64,000 nucleotides of DNA from an uncultured Clostridia bacterium. GTDB lineage: Bacteria; Bacillota; Clostridia; TANB77; CAG-508. A model generated the notes under the pieces. It did not search any database, was not told where the DNA came from, and saw nothing but the letters and a program-made list of their open reading frames with translations. Position 1 is the first letter of the stretch. Every line of letters starts with the position of its first letter. Below, one piece after another: positions 8,901 to 17,697 of the stretch. Made by a program: the position numbers and the translations under genes. The DNA is taken from the NCBI GenBank assembly GCA_947627595.1, contig CANQWQ010000003.1, positions 1 to 64,000 of the forward strand. The letters run 5' to 3'.

Positions 8901-9421
8901 GCCACATGGAGCAAGTTGGATATGATATGTATTGCAAGCTTTTAGATCAAGTAGTAAAAGAGATTAAAGGTGAAGCTACACCTGAACAAGAGATAAAAGA
9001 TGTTCAAATTGATCTAAATGTTTCAAGTTATATTCCAGATGAATATTGCTCTGATTCAAGCCAAAAAATCGATATTTATCAAGATATTGCAATTTGCCAA
9101 AATGATGAAGATATAGAAAATGTTAAATTAGATTTAAAAGATAGATATGGATATATTCCTGGTGAAATTGAGAATTTATTACAAATAACTAAAATTAGAA
9201 ATTTAGCAAGACAAAAAAATGTTGTTAAAATTGCACAAAGAGGAAATAATATAGTATATCACTTTGACCCAGAATATTTTGATCCAGAGATTGTAACTAA
9301 ACTTATTACTAAGTTTAAAAATAGAATAAAATTCTCTAAAAGTATTATTCCATATTTGACATTTAATATAAATACTATAAATTGTTTAGAAGAAGTTAAA
9401 AGTTTATTGGAGGTTTTGTAA
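5966..9421 (+). CDS. mfd: transcription-repair coupling factor Mfd
   Basis: 1151 residues, the usual family size. Order: UvrB-homology N-terminal region, CarD-like RNA polymerase-interaction domain (about 490-560, GDYIVHRTHGIGQF), SF2 translocase with Walker A GDVGYGKT (642-649), DEEH (743-746), TATPIPRT and the QIRGRVGRS motif, and a C-terminal TRCF domain. Mfd removes stalled RNA polymerase from lesions and recruits UvrA. The gene overlaps the next by one base (TAATG), so translation is probably coupled. Confidence 0.97.
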   Translation: MNSLTKIVPNVKKYSDYLFDIKKGKTPIMLSGLTDTGKSHMAYSTKFYTDKPICIVTYNEMQAKKIKKDFSFFDDHVRIFPKRDVANFDYIAESKDVLHERISNLNDIMEKKVPIIITTIEAAMQKMISKKDLYKNLITLKIGDEISIDKLKEILVSLGYERYDLIEGKGQFSIRGGIVDIATSRKTGVRLEFWGDEVDSIRNFTIATGKSTENLKEVRLYPAMEFLLNDSLENITERILSRPYTTSIKEKVLEDVEQIKAGDYITKIDKYFDDFYQESETLLDYLEDNTIIFLDEIEKIKSRAENISRDNEHLSKDLIDKNRVVPQTLIKMDDYYSFCEKEEKKQTVYLEKQEIGYVDKQSMHAKRNGYSFSYREVNFFRSSMDLLFKELQEAIKRGRTTVILGGSPDNLKKISDSLAENDIQSDILDQNEENLALGRVNILPGALSAGFENYDLNLYVVSLDEIFENKKIRKRAPVAFKEGETIVFSDLKEGDYIVHRTHGIGQFMGVNTIKADGVTKDYIKLKYKDNDILYVPTDSLDNIRKYIGSENGAPKVNRLGSKEWEKTKAKVKSNLREVAEELIKLYAIRQNAEGFAFSKDTTWQQDFENSFPYQETDDQLRCIEEVKKDMEKPKPMDRLLCGDVGYGKTEVAIRAAFKAVMDGKQVAYLAPTTILSEQQYDSFKDRMKDYPISIEVINRFRTKKEQTEIVKKLQLGEIDILIGTHRLLSQDIKFKNLGLLIVDEEHRFGVKAKEKIKEYKTNVDVLTMTATPIPRTLHMSIVGMRDMSVIYEPPHNRKPVQTYVLEYDEEVVKEAITKELERGGQVFYLYNQVESIESKANRIKSLVPEAKIAFAHGKMSGNELEDIMESFVKGEINVLVCTTILESGIDIPNANTIIVENADRLGLAQLYQIRGRVGRSERQAYCYITYRRSKALSDVADKRLKAIKEFTEFGSGFKIAMRDLEIRGAGSLMGEMQHGHMEQVGYDMYCKLLDQVVKEIKGEATPEQEIKDVQIDLNVSSYIPDEYCSDSSQKIDIYQDIAICQNDEDIENVKLDLKDRYGYIPGEIENLLQITKIRNLARQKNVVKIAQRGNNIVYHFDPEYFDPEIVTKLITKFKNRIKFSKSIIPYLTFNINTINCLEEVKSLLEVL

Positions 9422-10188
9422 TGGTTATTACAAGTAAAGATAACGAAATTGTAAAACATATAAGAAAGTTAAGAGACAAAAAATCAAGAGATGAATTTGG
9501 CGAATTTGTTGTTGAAGGCGTAAAAATGATAGAAGAGGCAGTTCGTGAAAAAGCCAAAATCAAGATGGTTGTGGTTTGTGAAGAAACGAGTCAAGATCCA
9601 ATTCAAAAAGACGTTTTATATAAAATAGCAAAAGAAAAGCTTGTATATGTTAATAGTAAAGTGTTTAAAATGCTTACAGATGTTACAACACCTCAAGGAA
9701 TTCTTGCTGTTGTTGAGAAAAATATTCAAAATGAAATTGATTTTTCAAAAGATTTATATTTAGTTTTAGATAATATTCAAGATCCAGGAAATATGGGAAC
9801 TATTTTAAGAACAGCAGATAGCATTGCTCTTACTCAAATAATCGTTCCAAAAGGAAATGCAGATCCATATAACCCAAAAGTTGTTCGTTCTACAATGGGA
9901 GCAATTTTTAGAGTAAATGTGATTGAAGTAGAAGATTTAGCTAAAACTATTAAAGAAATGAAAAAGCATAAACTTCAGATTTTTGCAACAGATTTAGCTA
10001 CAAATGATACTATTTATGATGTTAACTATAAGAAAAGCGTAATAGTTATTGGAAATGAAGGAAATGGAGTTTCAAAAGAAATTTTGGAATTAGCTGATAA
10101 AAGAATAAAAATTCCAATGCCAGGAAAGACTGAGAGCCTAAATGCCGCGGTAGCTACAGGAATAATTTTGTATAATGCAATAAGATGA
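9421..10188 (+). CDS. TrmH/SpoU-family RNA 2'-O-methyltransferase
   Basis: 255 residues. An N-terminal RNA-binding substrate domain (about 1-100) precedes a SPOUT methyltransferase domain with DNIQDPGNMGTILRTAD, VIGNEGNGVS and MPGKTESLNAAVA, the three knotted SAM-binding motifs. Likely methylates a ribose in 23S rRNA or tRNA; the RlmB-type target is an inference. Translationally coupled to mfd through a TAATG overlap. Confidence 0.92.
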   Translation: MVITSKDNEIVKHIRKLRDKKSRDEFGEFVVEGVKMIEEAVREKAKIKMVVVCEETSQDPIQKDVLYKIAKEKLVYVNSKVFKMLTDVTTPQGILAVVEKNIQNEIDFSKDLYLVLDNIQDPGNMGTILRTADSIALTQIIVPKGNADPYNPKVVRSTMGAIFRVNVIEVEDLAKTIKEMKKHKLQIFATDLATNDTIYDVNYKKSVIVIGNEGNGVSKEILELADKRIKIPMPGKTESLNAAVATGIILYNAIR

Positions 10189-10190
10189 AA

Positions 10191-10256
10191 CAAGGGGACG
10201 GTTCTTTTGTCTTAATGAATGAAGTAAAACATTAAGATAAAAGAACCGTCCCCTTG
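10191..10256. repeat. long palindromic intergenic repeat (GGGGACGG type)
   Basis: Two 27-bp arms (10191-10217 and 10230-10256) are inverted copies apart from one G-U position, with a 12-nt loop. The core CAAGGGGACGG is like palindromes scattered in many clostridial genomes. It lies between convergent genes, where it may also terminate transcription from both sides. Related palindromes lie at 32955 and 48764. Confidence 0.85.
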
Positions 10257-10268
10257 TCTTTCTTTGTC

Positions 10269-10805
10269 TTAATCTTCATAATTTTCTGAAAGAATTTTTA
10301 AAATACTTGGATAAATTTTTTCAGCGTTTTTATTCCAATTATTAACCATTTCTTTAGCATGTTCGCTAGAAGATGCAAAAGTTTCTAAGTTAAAAATTGT
10401 TTGATTGTTTTCTATAATTTTACAATTAACAGTAAAGTTATTTTCTGAAATTGGAGTATATTTAGCAAAAACAGAAAATTCGTCTTTAATTTTACTATAT
10501 TCTTCTTTAAAACTACTATCAACTTTCAATTTTATAATTCCAGGAAGCATATCAATTGTAAGGTTTAATGCATTTCTTCCTTCGTCTGTTAATTCAATTG
10601 TCTCATTATCGTTTTGAATATATTCTAAAATAAATGTGTCATCAAGTAATTCTTGTAAAAACTGTTGAAAATCAAAATAATTCATGTCTGAGATTGAAAT
10701 AACTAACTCTAGAAGCTCTTTATATGTAACAGGATGATTTATTTTTTGCAAAATATATAAAATTAAAAGTTTATTATCTGCAAATTTTTCACTTGGTATA
10801 GCCAT
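10269..10805 (-). CDS. DUF4364 family winged-helix protein
   Basis: 178 residues. The N-terminal half (about 1-75) has the winged-helix pattern of DUF4364 proteins: NKLLILYILQKINHPVTYKEL, an aromatic FDFQQFLQELLD and TDEGRNAL. The C-terminal half is a beta-rich domain of unknown role. A PadR-like or replication-related regulator has been suggested for such folds, but the function is not known. The promoter region lies between this gene and the divergent maf. Confidence 0.8.
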   Translation of the reverse strand: MAIPSEKFADNKLLILYILQKINHPVTYKELLELVISISDMNYFDFQQFLQELLDDTFILEYIQNDNETIELTDEGRNALNLTIDMLPGIIKLKVDSSFKEEYSKIKDEFSVFAKYTPISENNFTVNCKIIENNQTIFNLETFASSSEHAKEMVNNWNKNAEKIYPSILKILSENYED

Positions 10806-10974
10806 TTATAAAGCTTCCTTTCTATAAACATAATTTTCCTATCGGAATTATATCATATAATATTTTAAATTTCTAGTGTTTCAATTAAAAAACTTGCTAT
10901 TGCATAAATTCCAAAAGTATATTATAATTTACCTGTAAAAAAAGATTTAATTGTATTAGAAAAGAGGAATTTTT

Positions 10975-11550
10975 ATGAGAATAATTTTAGCTTCTAAATC
11001 ACCAAGAAGACGAGAATTAATGGATTTAGCAGAATTTAATTATGAGATTTTGCCAAGTAATAGTGAAGAAACATGGGATGATAGTCTTACTATTGAGGAA
11101 AACTCTAAAAATTTGGGATATCAAAAAGCAAAATCTGTTTTTGATAATACCCAAGGTGATAGAGCTGTAATTGGTTCTGATACAATAGTTGTAGTTGATG
11201 GCGAAGTTATGGGAAAACCTAAAGATAGAGAAGATGCCATTAGAATGATTAGAAAATTACAAGGAAATAGACATAGTGTTTTTACATCTTTAAGTGTAAT
11301 TATTGAAGAAAAAGGAGAAGTTAAAGAATATAAAGAAGTTATAGAATCTTATGTCTATGTAAAAAGTATGGAAGATTCTGAAATTATAAATTATATAGAT
11401 ACTTATGATGTTTATGATAAAGCTGGAGCTTATGCAATTCAAAGTAAATTCTCAGTATATATTGAAAAAATTGAAGGAGATTATTTTTCAATCATTGGGC
11501 TTCCAATTAATAGACTTTACGATATATTTAAGGAAAATGAGATTTGGTAA
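10975..11550 (+). CDS. maf: Maf-family nucleoside triphosphate pyrophosphatase
   Basis: 191 residues, ATG after AAAGAGG. Contains the Maf signatures ASKSPRRRELM at the N-terminus, GSDTIVVVDGEVMGKPKD and YDKAGAYAIQ. These enzymes hydrolyse non-canonical or canonical NTPs/dTTP and affect septation when overproduced. Length is normal for the family. The next gene starts 24 bases downstream with its own RBS. Confidence 0.96.
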   Translation: MRIILASKSPRRRELMDLAEFNYEILPSNSEETWDDSLTIEENSKNLGYQKAKSVFDNTQGDRAVIGSDTIVVVDGEVMGKPKDREDAIRMIRKLQGNRHSVFTSLSVIIEEKGEVKEYKEVIESYVYVKSMEDSEIINYIDTYDVYDKAGAYAIQSKFSVYIEKIEGDYFSIIGLPINRLYDIFKENEIW

Positions 11551-11574
11551 AAACATTTAGGAAGGAAAATTGCT

Positions 11575-13290
11575 ATGGATAAAAGTACAAAAATAATAAT
11601 TTCAATTATAGCTATTATTGCTATAGTTGTAACAATAGTAGTAATTGTAAATAATAGAAAAAAATATAAAGTAGAAGAATACGTAAAACCTGTATATAAC
11701 TATTTTGCTATGTTTTCTGATGATGGGAAAGTTGGCGTTATTGATAAAACAGGAAAACTTTTAATTGAACCAAAATATTTAGATGTATTTATTCCAAACC
11801 CTTCTAAAGATGTTTTTGTTTGCTATGAAAATAGTGAAAAATTTAAATTTTTAAATTCTAAAGGTGAAGAGCTTTTTAAAGATTATGAAGATGCTACAGC
11901 ACTTCAAACGTCAGAGCTTAGCCTTGATTTTGAAAAAGCATTTTTTAGATTTAAAAAAGATGAAAAATATGGATTAATTGATTATGAAGGAAATGTCATT
12001 GTTAGTGCTAATTATGATGAACTTACAAGTTTAAAAAATAGACCTGGAGAAATATTAGCTAAAAAAGGCGAAAAATATGGCGTTTTAGGATCTGATGGTA
12101 ATATTAAAATTGAAATAAAATATGATTCAATTATTGGTGATGAATATTTTACAGATAAAAAGGGCTATGGTGAAACAGGCTATATTGTCGGAGAAAAAGG
12201 ATCTAATGGATTTTTATATGGTTATTTAAATAATTATGCTGAAAAGGTTTTAGATGTTAAATTTGAGTCAATTTCAAGAGTTTTAAAATATGATGAAAGT
12301 GATGCATATCTTATTGTTATGTCAAATGGAAAAAAAGGCGTTTATAAAAACTCTAAAGAGATTATTGAACAAAAATATCAAAATATAAATTATGCTGATA
12401 GCTCACAGATATTTGTTGCTAAAAGAAATTCTAATTATGGAATCTTTAATGAAAGCGGAAAAGAAATAATTCCTGTTAGATATAAATCTTATAGTTTAGC
12501 TGGTGACTATATTTCAGTAGAAGACGGAAATGGCATAAAAGAATTATATGATGTAAATGGAAATAAAGTTAGTAATTTAAATTATAAATCAATACAAGCT
12601 TCTGGAAATAGTGGAAGTTATATTGCAATAGATGATAATGGCTATTATTCAATAATTACTGGTGATGAAACAATTTCAAATAATTATACATATGTTTCTT
12701 ATGCTTTTGATAATTACTTTATCTTTAGAAATCAAGATGGTTTTTATGGTTTAATTGATATTTATTCAGGCGTAAAAATTGAGCCAAACCAATATACATT
12801 TATGTTGAAAGTAAACGGCGTTAATGCTATTCAAGCAGTAACTAGTACAGGAATGTGCGATATTTATTCTAAAAACATAAATGAAAAAGTTTTATCAATG
12901 CAAGATGCTGTTGTAGAAACAGTTAATGATGATTATACAATAGTTCACTCAAATACAGAATGTTGCTATATTGATAAAAACGGACAAGTTGTTTCTAATA
13001 CAGAAGTATATTCAAAAAACAAAGTATTTGCATTTCAAGAAAATGGAAAATGGGGATATAAAGATAAATCAGGAAAAGTGTTAGTAGAGCCAACTTACGA
13101 TTTTGCTACAGATATTAATGAATATGGATTTGGAGGAATAATTTTAGAAGGAAAATGGGGAGTTGTAACTTCTAATGGAGAAGTTTTAAAACAACCACAA
13201 TTTACTTTAGAAACATATTATTTACCAATATTTATAGGTGAATATTTACTAGAAGTTTCAGATACATATCATTGTTTAGAATTAAATTAA
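11575..13290 (+). CDS. membrane-anchored WG-repeat protein
   Basis: 571 residues. One N-terminal membrane helix (about 7-25) is followed by an extracytoplasmic array of WG-type repeats (units of about 45-60 residues with GVIDKTGKLLIEPKY, YGLIDYEGNVIVSANYD, WGYKDKSGKVLVEPTYD and similar). Such beta-propeller-like arrays occur on bacterial surfaces and probably bind proteins or sugars. Sits 12 bases upstream of the HI0933-family gene. Confidence 0.85.
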   Translation: MDKSTKIIISIIAIIAIVVTIVVIVNNRKKYKVEEYVKPVYNYFAMFSDDGKVGVIDKTGKLLIEPKYLDVFIPNPSKDVFVCYENSEKFKFLNSKGEELFKDYEDATALQTSELSLDFEKAFFRFKKDEKYGLIDYEGNVIVSANYDELTSLKNRPGEILAKKGEKYGVLGSDGNIKIEIKYDSIIGDEYFTDKKGYGETGYIVGEKGSNGFLYGYLNNYAEKVLDVKFESISRVLKYDESDAYLIVMSNGKKGVYKNSKEIIEQKYQNINYADSSQIFVAKRNSNYGIFNESGKEIIPVRYKSYSLAGDYISVEDGNGIKELYDVNGNKVSNLNYKSIQASGNSGSYIAIDDNGYYSIITGDETISNNYTYVSYAFDNYFIFRNQDGFYGLIDIYSGVKIEPNQYTFMLKVNGVNAIQAVTSTGMCDIYSKNINEKVLSMQDAVVETVNDDYTIVHSNTECCYIDKNGQVVSNTEVYSKNKVFAFQENGKWGYKDKSGKVLVEPTYDFATDINEYGFGGIILEGKWGVVTSNGEVLKQPQFTLETYYLPIFIGEYLLEVSDTYHCLELN

Positions 13291-13302
13291 GGAGACCAAA
13301 TT

Positions 13303-14548
13303 GTGAAAACAGTAGTAATTGGTGGAGGACCTAGTGGAATGATGTCTGCAATTTCTGCAGCATCTAAAGGTGACGATGTAATTTTACTAGAAAAAGAAAA
13401 TTCACTTGGAAAAAAACTTTTAATTACAGGAAAAGGTAGATGTAATATAACAAGCTCGCTTAATATTAGCGAGTTTATTAATAATGTCCCTGGAAATGGA
13501 AAATTTTTATTTAGCTGTTTTCAAGAGTTTAGTAATGATGATATTATAGCTTTGCTTAAAAAACATGGATTAGAAGTTAAAAACGAAAGAGGAAATAGAA
13601 TATTTCCAGTAACAGATAAGGCTCAAAGCGTATTAGATTGCTTTATAGAAGAATTAAAAGAGAAAAATGTAAATATAAGAACAAAATGTGAAGTTGTAGA
13701 AATTAAAACTCAAAATAATGAAGTTACTGGGGTATATCTTGGAAGTGGAGAAGTTGTTAATTGCTCAAAAGTAATTTTAGCTACACGGTGGAAAAAGTTA
13801 CCCTAAAACAGGCTCAGATGGTTCTGGATACAAATTAGCTAAGAAGTTAGGACATACAATAATAAATCCTGTTGGTTCAATTGTTCCACTTGTTGCAGAT
13901 CAAGAACTTTGTTCAAGTTTGCAAGGGTTAAGTTTAAAAAATGTTAAAATTTCTATAAAAGATGTTGAAAATAATAAACAAATTTATGATGATTTTGGAG
14001 AAATGTTATTTACTCATTTTGGAGTAAGCGGACCTACTATTTTAAGTAGTTCAGCACATTTAATTAGATATAAAGATATAACTAGAAAATTAGATGAAAA
14101 TAAAATTAGATTATACATTGATTTTAAACCAGCACTTTCTTTAGAAGAATTAGATAAAAGAATTTTAAGAGATTTTGAAGAATTTAAAAATAAAGATTTT
14201 AAAAATAGTTTAGAAAAATTATTGCCACAAAAATTAATTCCTGTAATTATTGATTTATCTGGAATTAATCAAAACAAAAAAGTCAATGAAATAACAAAAG
14301 AAGAAAGAAAAAGATTAGTAGAATTACTTAAAAATTTTGAAGTAATAATTAAAGGGTTTAGACCAATAGAAGAGGCAATTATTACAGCAGGAGGAGTTTC
14401 AACAAAAGAAATAAATCCAAAAACAATGGAATCAAAATTAGTTAAAGGTTTATATTTTGCAGGTGAGATTATTGATGTAGATGCATATACTGGTGGATTT
14501 AATCTTCAAATAGCCTATTCTACTGGATTTGCTGCAGGTCAAAATTAA
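13303..14548 (+). CDS. HI0933/AoA-family NAD(P)/FAD-dependent oxidoreductase, one CGG +1 shift
   Basis: With a +1 step at 13786 the gene encodes 414 residues, the normal family length. The N-terminus carries the FAD-binding VIGGGPSGMMSAIS, then KKLLITGKGRCNIT. The shift falls in the conserved ATGG-KSYP-TGSDG motif. The C-terminal part holds GGVSTKEINPKTMESK and FAGEIIDVDAYTGGFNLQ. Without the shift the product is 167 residues and lacks most of the domain. GTG start after GGAG. The rest of the sequence shows no decay, so this is not an ordinary pseudogene. Confidence 0.9.
13786..13788 (+). other. CGG +1 recoding site (HI0933-family gene)
   Basis: ACA-C-GGT: zero-frame CGG leads to TAA at 13804. 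Skipping the C gives Gly in the ATGGKSYP motif. Confidence 0.88.
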
Positions 14549-14558
14549 GAGGAGAATA

Positions 14559-15180
14559 ATGTTTAAAAGTATTAAAGAAAATGTTTCAGGTGAAATTGTA
14601 GAAAAAAAGTCAAAATTTATAGCAAATATTTTTTATGTTGAATCAGTAGAAGAAGCAGAACAAAAAATAAAAGAAATTTCAAAAAAATATTTTGATAGTA
14701 AACACAATTGCTATGCTTTTAGTGTTTATACAGAAAATGGAATAATAAATAGATTTTCTGATAATCGGTGAGCCATCTGGAACTGCTGGCGGACCAATGC
14801 TTAATATTATAAATTCGTTAGGATTATCAAATATATTAGTAATTGTTACTAGATATTTTGGTGGAATTTTACTTGGAACAGGTGGACTAGTTAGAGCTTA
14901 TTCAGAAGCCACAAATGTTGCTTTAGCAAAAGCTAAAATTATTCAAAAAGACTTAGGGATTGAAGCATCTTTAGAAATTGAGTATTCTGAATTACAAAAA
15001 TTAAAATATTATTTTGAACAAAATGAAATAAAAATTATTAATCAAGAATTTGAAGAAAAAATAAAAATTATATTTGAAATTAGTAAAGAAAAGTTTGAAA
15101 ACATGCTTAATAACAGGAAAAATATGAATTTTAATTTTTCTAATTTAATTGCCATTAGGACAAAATATATTGACATCTAA
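14559..15180 (+). CDS. yigZ: YigZ/IMPACT family protein, one CGG +1 shift
   Basis: 206 residues after one +1 step at 14766, matching the usual length of about 205-215. The N-terminal UPF0029 domain includes KSKFIANIFYV and KHNCYAF; the join restores DNGEPSGTAGGP, the family signature. TRYFGGILLGTGGLVRAYSEA and a C-terminal DUF1949 domain follow. Start is the ATG at 14559 after GAGGAG, ten bases after the upstream stop. In the zero frame the codon after CGG is TGA, giving a 70-residue fragment. Role is unknown, possibly in translation. Confidence 0.92.
14766..14768 (+). other. CGG +1 recoding site (yigZ)
   Basis: AAT-C-GGT: zero-frame CGG is followed at once by TGA (14769). Skipping the C restores the conserved DNGEPSG. 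Confidence 0.92.
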
Positions 15181-15261
15181 AAATTTTATAAAAAATATAG
15201 ACAATTTTAAAAATTATATATATAATAAAAGAAAATTGGGGGTATTGGAGGCGCTTTTATT

Positions 15262-17127
15262 ATGTACGAAAGGAACGCGATAGTTTTAGAGAGATATTTT
15301 AATAAAATATTTCACTTTAATGATGAAAGTAATTTAAGACAAAATTACTATAATTACCGTAAACTTTTTGAATGTTATGGAATTCTTTGTGATGCAAAAG
15401 AAAAAGAAAGAATTAGCCAAGAAAATTTTGAAAAAATCTCAAAAGAAATTTCAAAAATTCAAAAAACTCAAGAACAATTATATGATAAAGGTGCAAAATA
15501 CGAATATAGTAGATCAATTATTTTTGGTAATATAGAAGAAGAAACTGATAAAATTGAAAAACATCTTAATAAAGTCGCAGAAGATGCCCAAAAAAATACA
15601 GACGAATTAAGAGAATTAGGAAATAAATTTGTAGAATCAGTTATTGACTATAATGAAAAAAATGCAATCTTACAAGATGCAATTAGCCAAAGAGAAAAAG
15701 CCCAAAGTGATTATGATGAAATATATTCTAAATCTAAAAAGTGCTATGAAGATATTACAGAAGATGTTTTGAATGAATATAGAGAATTTTTAAATTCAGA
15801 AAATAAAGATTTAAAGAAAGATTTACAAAATACTTTTGAAGAAAATGGAAAAAACGAAAAAAATCAGTTTGATCCAGACGTTATTTCAAATACAATTAAT
15901 AAAAGCATTGAGATTTATAAAAAAGAAATAGAAGTTTATTTATTTGGAATTGATAGAGTTTCTAAATTATTCGAAGAAATTGAAACAGATTCAGTTAAGA
16001 CTGATAAACATAATAAATATTATAGAGATTCTGAAGCTAAAATAAAATTTTTAAATTCAGAAAAAGATTATGTTATTCAATTCCTTGATAATGAAAGAAT
16101 TGGTGCTATTTATGATAAGAAAACTCATAGAAAATTAATGTTAGAATCTTGCAAGAAATTTGTTTTAGATTTTGAACAAATTGATAAATTATATGAGATT
16201 ATCTTAAAAGAAATAGCTGGAAGATCAACAAAGAAAATTTATAAAGAAAATTATAATAAACAATATTTATTTGAACTTGAAAATGCTTCTATTGAGCCAA
16301 GTCTAGATACTGGAAAAATGAGACAAGAAGCTATTGCATTTATGAATTTGAATTATTGGAGAGCTTCTGGAATGGCTAGCGTTTATGAGACTTTTGAAGA
16401 AATAGTCACAACAATTTATAATAAAGATTTAACAGAATTTCTTCCAGAGGTAAAAGAACCAGAAGTTGAAGAAGTTCAAGAAGTAGAAGATAAACCTGAA
16501 GTTATAGAAGAAACTCAAGAAAATGTAGCTGAAGCTATTCCTCAAGAAACTGAAGAAATAGCTCAAGTAGAAGAAGTTAAAGAAGAAAAGAAAGCTCCTA
16601 AGAGATTATATTATTCTTCAAAAAAACAACTTGCTAAAGCAATTTTCTATTCTTTACAACATTATGATTTTGCTGGAACTGCTAATGCTAAATTACCTAA
16701 AGCAGAAGAAGTTAAAGAAGAGGCTTCTGATGAAGAATATTCAGTTCCAGAGAATGTTGAAGCAATATTAGCAAACATTGAAAAAGAAGAACAATTAAAA
16801 GAGGCTGAAAAGGCTAAAACTCAAGAAATTGAAGAAATAGAAAAAATTGAAAATGATGAATCATTTGTTTATAGTGAAGCAGATGATGTAGAATATGAGG
16901 CAGACGACATTACAGCAGAAGAAGTTGAAAGATTAAATGCTAAAGAAGAATATGAAGAAGACGAAGATGAAGATTCTATATTAGAAATTTATTTTAATGA
17001 TAATAAAGAAGATGAAGTTAAAGAAGAATCTTCAATAAAAGAAAAGGCACAAAAATTTACTAGAAAAGTAGGTTTACTTCAAAGATTAGCTAGACTTAAT
17101 GCTAAAAAGAATAATGAAGAAGTATAA
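15262..17127 (+). CDS. uncharacterised coiled-coil protein with acidic C-terminal region
   Basis: 621 residues, ATG after GGAGG. Not recognised. Residues about 1-330 are rich in heptad-like helices (K/E/I/L) and include an SQREKAQSDYDEIY-type coiled coil. About 330-390 is a more ordered part (NYWRASGMASVYETFEEIV). From about 390 the chain is highly acidic and repetitive (EVEEVQEVEDKPEVIEE), with a basic tail. No signal peptide or membrane helix. The layout suggests a cytoplasmic scaffold or cytoskeletal protein; that is inference only. Monocistronic with a terminator. Confidence 0.55.
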   Translation: MYERNAIVLERYFNKIFHFNDESNLRQNYYNYRKLFECYGILCDAKEKERISQENFEKISKEISKIQKTQEQLYDKGAKYEYSRSIIFGNIEEETDKIEKHLNKVAEDAQKNTDELRELGNKFVESVIDYNEKNAILQDAISQREKAQSDYDEIYSKSKKCYEDITEDVLNEYREFLNSENKDLKKDLQNTFEENGKNEKNQFDPDVISNTINKSIEIYKKEIEVYLFGIDRVSKLFEEIETDSVKTDKHNKYYRDSEAKIKFLNSEKDYVIQFLDNERIGAIYDKKTHRKLMLESCKKFVLDFEQIDKLYEIILKEIAGRSTKKIYKENYNKQYLFELENASIEPSLDTGKMRQEAIAFMNLNYWRASGMASVYETFEEIVTTIYNKDLTEFLPEVKEPEVEEVQEVEDKPEVIEETQENVAEAIPQETEEIAQVEEVKEEKKAPKRLYYSSKKQLAKAIFYSLQHYDFAGTANAKLPKAEEVKEEASDEEYSVPENVEAILANIEKEEQLKEAEKAKTQEIEEIEKIENDESFVYSEADDVEYEADDITAEEVERLNAKEEYEEDEDEDSILEIYFNDNKEDEVKEESSIKEKAQKFTRKVGLLQRLARLNAKKNNEEV

Positions 17128-17136
17128 AAATTTTAG

Positions 17137-17177
17137 AGCACTAACAGATGCCAGATTTGTTAGTGCTTTATTTTTTT
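17137..17177 (+). terminator. terminator after the coiled-coil gene
   Basis: 10-bp stem AGCACTAACA / TGTTAGTGCT followed by TTATTTTTTT. Confidence 0.9.
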
Positions 17178-17226
17178 GAAACCAAACTCTGATATGATTT
17201 GTATTATATTCGAAGGAGGAAATTAT

Positions 17227-17697
17227 ATGCTAGCAGATATAGAAAGAGTAATTGATCAGTACTCAGATATGATATATAGAATTGCCTTAACTCGAACAGG
17301 GACAAAAGAAAATGCAGAAGATATATATCAAGAAGTATTTTTAAAATATAATCAAAAAAGTCCAAAGTTTGAAAGCCCATCACATGAAAAGGCTTGGCTT
17401 ATAAGAGTTACAATTAACATGACTAAAAATTTTAATAATTCTTCTTGGAATAAAAAGGTAGTTAATTTAGATGAAAACCTAGTTTTTGAAACTCCTGAGG
17501 AAACTGGAGTTTACGAAGTTGTTTGTAGATTGCCTCAAAATTATAAAACAGTAATTTATCTAATGTATTATGAAGGATATAAAATAGACGAAATTGCTAA
17601 GATTATGAATAAAAAAGAAGGAACTATAAAAACCTGGGCGTTTAGGGCTAGACAGATTTTAAAAGATGAATTAAAAGGAGGTTTTGAAGATGAATAA
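17227..17697 (+). CDS. ECF-type RNA polymerase sigma factor
   Basis: 156 residues from the ATG at 17227, which follows AAGGAGG. Region 2 (about 1-75) contains IYRIALTRTGTKENAEDIYQEVF and KAWLIRVTINMTKN. Region 4 (about 95-150) contains LPQNYKTVIYLMYYEGYKIDEIA and GTIKTWAFRARQILK. Its end overlaps the following membrane protein gene by eight bases, the classic sigma/anti-sigma pairing. The downstream product is a large extracytoplasmic beta-propeller protein, so the pair may sense an envelope signal. Confidence 0.9.
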   Translation: MLADIERVIDQYSDMIYRIALTRTGTKENAEDIYQEVFLKYNQKSPKFESPSHEKAWLIRVTINMTKNFNNSSWNKKVVNLDENLVFETPEETGVYEVVCRLPQNYKTVIYLMYYEGYKIDEIAKIMNKKEGTIKTWAFRARQILKDELKGGFEDE

